A stretch of 64,000 bases of DNA from Chloroflexota bacterium (lineage in GTDB: Bacteria; Chloroflexota; Dehalococcoidia; UBA2979). Where the stretch lies: positions 45,641-109,640 of the forward strand of contig VGPD01000001.1 in NCBI GenBank assembly GCA_016875635.1, in the 5' to 3' direction. Position numbers and translations under genes: made by a program. The notes beneath the pieces were generated by a model. The model saw only the letters and a list, made by a program, of their open reading frames with translations. It was not told the DNA's origin and ran no database searches. Of this stretch, positions 60,029 to 64,000 are shown one piece after another. Numbering within the stretch: position 1 is the stretch's first letter; every line of letters begins with the position of its first letter.

Positions 60029-60935
60029 GGGCGGACTGGGCCGCGGGCTCTCCGCGCTGATCCCGGACGGCTCGCCGGGCGATCCGGAGACGGCGCCGCG
60101 CGACGAGCGCGTGCCCGCCACCGATGTGGCGATTGAGGATGTCGTCCCGAACCCGCAGCAGCCGCGTACGTTCATCGACCCGGAGCGGCTCGCGGAACTT
60201 GCGGAGTCGATCAAGCTATACGGCATCATCCAGCCGCTGCTCGTCACGGAAGAACGCGGGCAGGATGGGCGGATCGTCTATCAGCTGATCGCCGGTGAGC
60301 GGCGTCTGCGTGCCGCGAAGGCGGCGGGCCTCGCGCGCGTCCCGGTCACGATCCGGCAGACGACCCCGCAGGAACTCCTCGAGATCGCGATCGTCGAGAA
60401 CGTCCAGCGCGCGGACCTCAATCCGCTGGAGGAGGCGGTCGCCTACCAGCGACTGATCGAGGAGTTCCACCTCACACAGGCGCAGGTCGCCGAACGCGTG
60501 AGCAAGTCGCGCGTGGCGATCGCGAACACGCTGCGGCTGATGGACCTGCCGGTGGAGGTGCGGGCCTCGATCACCGGTGGCGATATCTCTGAGGGCCACG
60601 GGCGCGCGCTGCTCGGGCTGCCGGTGGCCGAAGATCGGCTGGCCGCCTGGCAGCGCGTGGTCGACGAGGGCTTGAACGTGCGCCAGACCGAGCGCATGGT
60701 GCGCGAGTGGGGCGGCACCGAGGCGAAGCCCTCGAAGCCGCGCCAGCCGAAGCCGGAGGTCCGCGGTCCGGCGGCGGTCCCCCAGGGGTTCGAGGAGGCG
60801 GTGCAGCGCGCCCTCGGCACGAAGGTGACGCTCAAGCGGAACCAGGCGGGACGCGGGTCCCTCACCATCCATTTCTACAGCGACGAGGAACTCACCGGAG
60901 TCCTCGAACGAATCCTCGGAGAGGGCGTGCTATGA
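60018..60935 (+). CDS. parB: Chromosome partitioning CTPase/DNA-binding protein ParB
   Basis: The 305-residue protein starts RKGGLGRGLSALIP (the ParA-stimulating N-terminus). It has the CTP-binding GERRLRAAK motif, the ENVQRADLNPLEEA motif, a helix-turn-helix for parS (LTQAQVAERVSKSRVAIANT) and a C-terminal dimer domain. It overlaps parA and, by 4 nt (ATGA), the ridA-like gene. Confidence 0.97.
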   Translation: MARKGGLGRGLSALIPDGSPGDPETAPRDERVPATDVAIEDVVPNPQQPRTFIDPERLAELAESIKLYGIIQPLLVTEERGQDGRIVYQLIAGERRLRAAKAAGLARVPVTIRQTTPQELLEIAIVENVQRADLNPLEEAVAYQRLIEEFHLTQAQVAERVSKSRVAIANTLRLMDLPVEVRASITGGDISEGHGRALLGLPVAEDRLAAWQRVVDEGLNVRQTERMVREWGGTEAKPSKPRQPKPEVRGPAAVPQGFEEAVQRALGTKVTLKRNQAGRGSLTIHFYSDEELTGVLERILGEGVL

Positions 60936-61387
60936 GCGTCGCGGACCGACTGAAGGAACTGGGCATCGACCTGCCACTGGTCTCGCCGGTGGCGATCTAC
61001 AAGCCCGCCGTCCGGACGGGGAACCTTGTGTTCATCTCCGGCCAGCTGCCGCTGGTGGACGGCAAACTCACGGTGACGGGCCGGCTCGGCGCGGGCGTGA
61101 GCGTCGAGGACGGCAAGGCGGCGGCGCGGCAGTGCGCGATCAACGCACTCGCGGCGGCGCAACACCTGCTCGGGACGCTCGAAGGCGCGCGCGTGATCCG
61201 CACGGTCGGCTACGTCGCCAGCGCACCGGAGTTCGTCGACCAGCCCCAGGTCATCAACGGCGCGTCGGAACTGCTGCGCGATGTGTTCGGCGCCGACGAC
61301 GGCGTGGGTGCGCGCACATCCATCGGCCTCGCCTCACTCCCCATCAATTCACCCGTCGAGGTAGAGCTGCTGCTGGAGGTGAAGTAG
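60932..61387 (+). CDS. RidA/YjgF-family deaminase-like protein
   Basis: The 151-residue protein fits the Rid family, whose archetype hydrolyses reactive enamine/imine intermediates. The conserved substrate-binding Arg is kept in GARTSIGLASLP, and VFISGQLPLVDG and SPVEVELLLEV match. ATG 60932 overlaps the parB stop (ATGA); the track's earlier start is in parB. Placement after parB is a fusion of operons, not a functional hint. Confidence 0.88.
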   Translation: MSVADRLKELGIDLPLVSPVAIYKPAVRTGNLVFISGQLPLVDGKLTVTGRLGAGVSVEDGKAAARQCAINALAAAQHLLGTLEGARVIRTVGYVASAPEFVDQPQVINGASELLRDVFGADDGVGARTSIGLASLPINSPVEVELLLEVK

Positions 61388-61870
61388 ATGTCGCGCATCG
61401 ACTTCGTCACGGGGGCGCCGGAGAAGTACGCGCACCTCGTCGACGCACTGTCGACGGTGCCGGAACGGCTGCGCTCGGTGGCCGCGAATGCCCGTTCCGC
61501 CTCATGGAACGCGGCGCCCCGCGAGGGCGGCGAATGGACCGCGCAGCACACGCTGGCGCACATGGCCCTCTACGCGCAGAAGAACGGCACGTTCATCCGC
61601 CAGATGGCGACGATGACAGAACCCGCCCGCCTCGCCTTCGACGAGGACGCCGAGACGGCCGCCCTCGAGGCACGCCCCGCCGCGGAACTGATCGCGCTCG
61701 TGGAGGCCGAGGTCGGCAAAACGGTTGACCTGCTCTCCGGCACGCCGGACGCGGGCTGGGGCCGCCCCGGCACGATCCGCGGTGCGCGTCGCTCGCTGCG
61801 TCAGCAGGTGCAGTCGCACGCCGAGCACATGCAGGGTCACGTGGACCAGATCGCAGACGCGCTGGGGTAG
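61388..61870 (+). CDS. DinB-superfamily protein
   Basis: The 160-residue four-helix protein has the DinB/YfiT-like metal-binding histidines: TLAHMALYAQ and, near the end, SHAEHMQGHVDQI. It starts directly after the RidA-family stop. Members include thiol-dependent transferases (bacillithiol or mycothiol type); its substrate is unknown. Confidence 0.85.
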   Translation: MSRIDFVTGAPEKYAHLVDALSTVPERLRSVAANARSASWNAAPREGGEWTAQHTLAHMALYAQKNGTFIRQMATMTEPARLAFDEDAETAALEARPAAELIALVEAEVGKTVDLLSGTPDAGWGRPGTIRGARRSLRQQVQSHAEHMQGHVDQIADALG

Positions 61871-61921
61871 TGTCATCTCGTCGTTCGGGATAGTCGGCTT
61901 CGTCGCTACCGTCCCGCCGTC

Positions 61922-61942
61922 GGCCGGGAAACGCTCCCGGCC
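61922..61942. promoter_or_regulatory. Inverted repeat before the DUF4258/DUF2283 pair
   Basis: GGCCGGGA-AACGC-TCCCGGCC is a perfect 8-bp dyad ending 19 bp before the DUF4258 start. It could terminate the par-ridA-dinB transcript or be the operator of the gene pair. Confidence 0.45.
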
Positions 61943-61961
61943 CGCGGTATCGAGGCACCAG

Positions 61962-62216
61962 ATGACGACCGGAGACCGCGACGCACCATTGCGTTTGGTG
62001 CCGCATGTCCGTCAGCGCATGCAAGAACGCGGAATCTCCGAGGACTCGATCCGCTGGGCACTCGCGAACTACCACACCCAACGACCCGCCGGCACGCGAC
62101 GAGGGGCGAAGCCAGCAATTATCTTTGTTGGGACGTGGAACGGTAGAAACCTCCGCGTGTACGTGGAGCGGGGCTCCCAACCGCCGAGGATCATGACCGC
62201 CGCCTGGGAGGATTGA
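61962..62216 (+). CDS. DUF4258 protein (toxin-like)
   Basis: The 84-residue protein has the DUF4258 layout: VPHVRQRMQERGISEDSIRWAL, then a small beta-sheet (PAIIFVGTWNGRNLRVYVE) and the tail PRIMTAAW. This fold resembles the RelE/BrnT-like small toxins. The ATG at 61962 is used; the track start is in the previous gene. It is 1 nt from the DUF2283 gene, a pairing seen in many genomes. A toxin-antitoxin role is predicted, not proven. Confidence 0.78.
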   Translation: MTTGDRDAPLRLVPHVRQRMQERGISEDSIRWALANYHTQRPAGTRRGAKPAIIFVGTWNGRNLRVYVERGSQPPRIMTAAWED

Positions 62217-62217
62217 G

Positions 62218-62460
62218 ATGGATCACGTCACCTATGACCAGGAGACAGACATCCTCTACGTTCGCCTGCAGGTCGGGGAGAGCGCCAAACAGACCTTCCT
62301 CGACGACGCACGCATCATCGACCGCTCGGCGGACGGCGCCATTCTCGGGGTCGAGTTCTTAGGCGCGAGCGACGGTGTCGACCTCGTCGACGTCCCGTTT
62401 GCTCAAACGGTACAGCGGCTCATCGACGAGAGCGGCCTCGGCCTCAAGGTCTTCGCGTAG
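62218..62460 (+). CDS. DUF2283 protein (antitoxin-like partner)
   Basis: This 80-residue protein has the DUF2283 signature VTYDQETDILYVRL and GAILGVEFLGAS. The conserved D-x-x-Y start is present. It follows the DUF4258 gene with a 1-nt gap, so the two are surely co-translated. The usual reading is that it partners or neutralises the DUF4258 protein. Confidence 0.82.
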   Translation: MDHVTYDQETDILYVRLQVGESAKQTFLDDARIIDRSADGAILGVEFLGASDGVDLVDVPFAQTVQRLIDESGLGLKVFA

Positions 62461-62465
62461 CCGCG

Positions 62466-63320
62466 CTATCCGCGCTCCACCGGCAACTGGGGCAGGCGCG
62501 ACCACTCGGCCCAGGAGCCGTCGTAGTTGCGGGCGTTCTGCCAGCCGAGGATCTCGTGCATCGCGAACCAGGAGGCGGCCGAGCGGACGCCGCCGCCACA
62601 GTACGGGTAGACCTCGCGCGTGCCGTCGATGCCGGCGGCGGCGTAGAGCGAGCGCAGGCGGTCCGGCGGCAGGAATCGGCCGTCGTCATCGACGAGCAGT
62701 TCCCAGTTCAGGTGCTGCGCGCGGGGGATCCGGCCGTAGCGGGGCGCCTCGTGCCCCACGCCCTCGACGCCGCGGAACTCGTCGTCTGTGCGGCAGTCGA
62801 GGATCGCCGCCTCCCGGTCTCCCTTCGACGCCGCGAGGACCTCTTCCCACGACGAGTACACCGTCGCGTCTGCCTCGCCGAGATGGGGCGTGGTCGGTGC
62901 GAAGCGCGGCTCGTCGGTCGTCAATGTGAATCCAGCGCGTGCGAGGGCAGCGGTGGAGCGGTCGGCGATATAGACGTGAGGAAAGCGGTAGTAGCGCAGC
63001 ACCCAGTGGGCGCGGTGTGGCCACATCGACTTGCCGCCCGCGACGCAGACGACGGTGTGCGATTCGTCGATGCCGAGGCGGCCGAGGGTCGCCTCGACCT
63101 CCTCGCGGAGCGGGACGAGGGCGCGGATGCCGCCGCGTTCGACGGTGGTGTCGTCATAGCCGTGCGCCCAGATCGCTCCGGGAAGGTGGCCGGTTTCGTA
63201 CTCCGCCGCGCGGTCGAGGCCGACGTGTAGGATGCGGAGCGAGGGGTCATCGAGGTGGGCGCGCAACCAGTAGGCGCTAACGATCGCATCCGGGTTCGGT
63301 CGGGCGGTCTGGTCAGGCAT
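62466..63320 (-). CDS. Two-domain rhodanese-type sulfurtransferase
   Basis: The 284-residue protein carries an inactive N-terminal and an active C-terminal rhodanese domain. The active-site cysteine lies in VYPYCGGGVRSA, a loop intermediate between 3-mercaptopyruvate (CGSGVT) and thiosulfate (CRKGVT) sulfurtransferases. EYETGHLPGAIW and GRIPRAQHLNWE are typical. ATG 63320 is used; the track adds one GTG before it. Its substrate cannot be fixed. It ends 5 nt from the convergent DUF2283 gene. Confidence 0.88.
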   Translation of the reverse strand: MPDQTARPNPDAIVSAYWLRAHLDDPSLRILHVGLDRAAEYETGHLPGAIWAHGYDDTTVERGGIRALVPLREEVEATLGRLGIDESHTVVCVAGGKSMWPHRAHWVLRYYRFPHVYIADRSTAALARAGFTLTTDEPRFAPTTPHLGEADATVYSSWEEVLAASKGDREAAILDCRTDDEFRGVEGVGHEAPRYGRIPRAQHLNWELLVDDDGRFLPPDRLRSLYAAAGIDGTREVYPYCGGGVRSAASWFAMHEILGWQNARNYDGSWAEWSRLPQLPVERG

Positions 63321-63329
63321 CACTCGAAT

Positions 63330-63980
63330 TCACCGCCCAGTGTCGTCATAGCGATTCCCCTTCTGCAGGTTGTGCCGACTGCACAGCGTCCACAGATTCG
63401 AGAATTCGGTCGGCCCGCCAAGTGACCACGGCTTCTTGTGATCTACATGAAGAATCACGCCATGCTTCCGAGGGCTTCGGAAGCATTTCTGACAAGTGAA
63501 ATTGTCGCGTTCGAATACATCGCTCCGGAGCCCCGGTGAGATACGCCGACGGAGCGCAGCAACTGAAGACGTGCGACGACTACCGAGTGCCTCCCCGCGA
63601 GGATAGGGGAGCAGGTATCCCTTGTTGCCCTGGAAGTGTCCAACGATCAGCGCGGCCTGTAGGAAGTTCGCTACGAAGCCCGGTGCTGTTACATCCAAGA
63701 ACGCACCACTCTGCACTCCGAATGTCCCGAAAACGAGTTGGCGCGCTTCCGAGACATCGAACACCATCTTTCGTAGGTACCGGCTGGCCTCATCGGCTCT
63801 GCGTTGTCGATCGGAAACCGTGAATTCACGCGCGCGCATGGCGATCGTCTGGCCGAGTTCCAGGATCGAGGTGCTCTTTCTTCGAGTCAACGAGAGGTTC
63901 AAGGAGAGCAGCATCCCAGCTCGCGTGTAGGCGAAAAGCCTCCAGAATCCTTGGTCGTTTCTGTAGAGCTGAAGTGACAC
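63330..63980 (-). CDS. HNH endonuclease, lower G+C
   Basis: The 216-residue protein has a C-terminal HNH nuclease with zinc knuckle: FTCQKCFRSPRKHG, LHVDHKKPWSLGG and SNLWTLCSRHNLQKGN. The N-terminal ~130 residues (YRNDQGFWRLFAYTRAGMLL...) resemble no family I know. GTG 63980 is preceded by GAGG. Base composition is clearly lower in G+C than the rest of the window, like the methyltransferase at 42.1 kb. It may be a transferred restriction-type enzyme. The gene lies at the window edge and could continue further upstream only if another start exists there. Confidence 0.78.
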   Translation of the reverse strand: MSLQLYRNDQGFWRLFAYTRAGMLLSLNLSLTRRKSTSILELGQTIAMRAREFTVSDRQRRADEASRYLRKMVFDVSEARQLVFGTFGVQSGAFLDVTAPGFVANFLQAALIVGHFQGNKGYLLPYPRGEALGSRRTSSVAALRRRISPGLRSDVFERDNFTCQKCFRSPRKHGVILHVDHKKPWSLGGPTEFSNLWTLCSRHNLQKGNRYDDTGR

Positions 63981-64000
63981 CTCTGTTCCTCGATACTCCA

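Overview
The window is a high-G+C bacterial chromosome segment (roughly two thirds G+C by eye), densely packed and almost entirely core genome. Features that point to a monoderm-like, free-living member of the Chloroflexota (class uncertain, Dehalococcoidia-like is my best guess) are: a short YidC without the large periplasmic domain, a bifunctional fructose-1,6-bisphosphate aldolase/phosphatase typical of archaea and deep or thermophilic bacterial lineages, an alpha plus beta pair of type I glutamine synthetases beside a GlnR-like regulator, and very frequent GTG/TTG starts. This placement is inference; no 16S rRNA gene is present.

Layout. 1-5.1 kb (minus): edge of a secreted protein, rho, a small transaldolase, a four-helix membrane protein translationally coupled to pyrG. 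5.2-9.5 kb (plus): a methyltransferase, a membrane sensor fused to a LuxR helix-turn-helix, cysE-cysS. 9.5-21.2 kb (minus): ispD-ispF, a small membrane protein, gdhA, rpoB-rpoC with a recognisable promoter and leader. 21.5-31.1 kb (plus): a SWIM-type small protein, folC, fabF, a frameshifted phosphotransferase, fbp, rdgB, moaA-moaC. 31.1-36.9 kb (minus): a PP2C-like/beta-propeller membrane protein, tsaD, a YkgJ-type cysteine-cluster protein, an acyl-CoA dehydrogenase. 37.1-42.0 kb (plus): prs, secA, a two-gene hot-dog dehydratase. 42.1-43.0 kb: a lower-G+C scar holding a truncated cytosine DNA methyltransferase and a broken tRNA. 43.0-48.6 kb: lysA and a nitrogen-control cluster (two glutamine synthetases, a free-standing winged-helix protein, a GlnR-like regulator). 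48.7-52.2 kb: ABC exporter, MerR regulator, tRNA-Thr(CGU). 52.4-53.8 kb: methyltransferase and the tail of a decayed acyl-CoA dehydrogenase. 53.9-61.9 kb: the classical origin-proximal cluster rpmH-rnpA-yidD-(PQQ lipoprotein)-yidC-jag-pfkB-parA-parB-ridA-dinB. 61.9-64.0 kb: a DUF4258/DUF2283 pair, a two-domain sulfurtransferase and a lower-G+C HNH endonuclease.

The most interesting signal is regulatory. An identical motif, GAAAC-N6-GAAAC, occurs upstream of each of the two glutamine synthetase genes and matches the half-site spacing of actinobacterial GlnR boxes. The same cluster encodes a regulator that looks like GlnR, including a receiver domain that has lost its acidic pocket, and a 97-residue winged-helix protein that resembles only its DNA-binding half. 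I saw this motif nowhere else while reading, but did not scan systematically.

The second is a perfect 16-bp parS site (TGTTTCACGTGAAACA) followed within about 50 bp by three 8-of-9 matches to DnaA boxes. It lies 4-6 kb from parAB, inside the first codons of a lipoprotein gene, while dnaA itself is absent from this window. This is the best origin candidate I can see.

I found no CRISPR array, rRNA, insertion sequence or prophage. Several genes escaped the ORF track: rpmH (44 codons), an open frame with a signal peptide at the left edge, a zinc-finger-like frame without a standard start at 11.1 kb, and the acyl-CoA dehydrogenase remnant at 53.3 kb.
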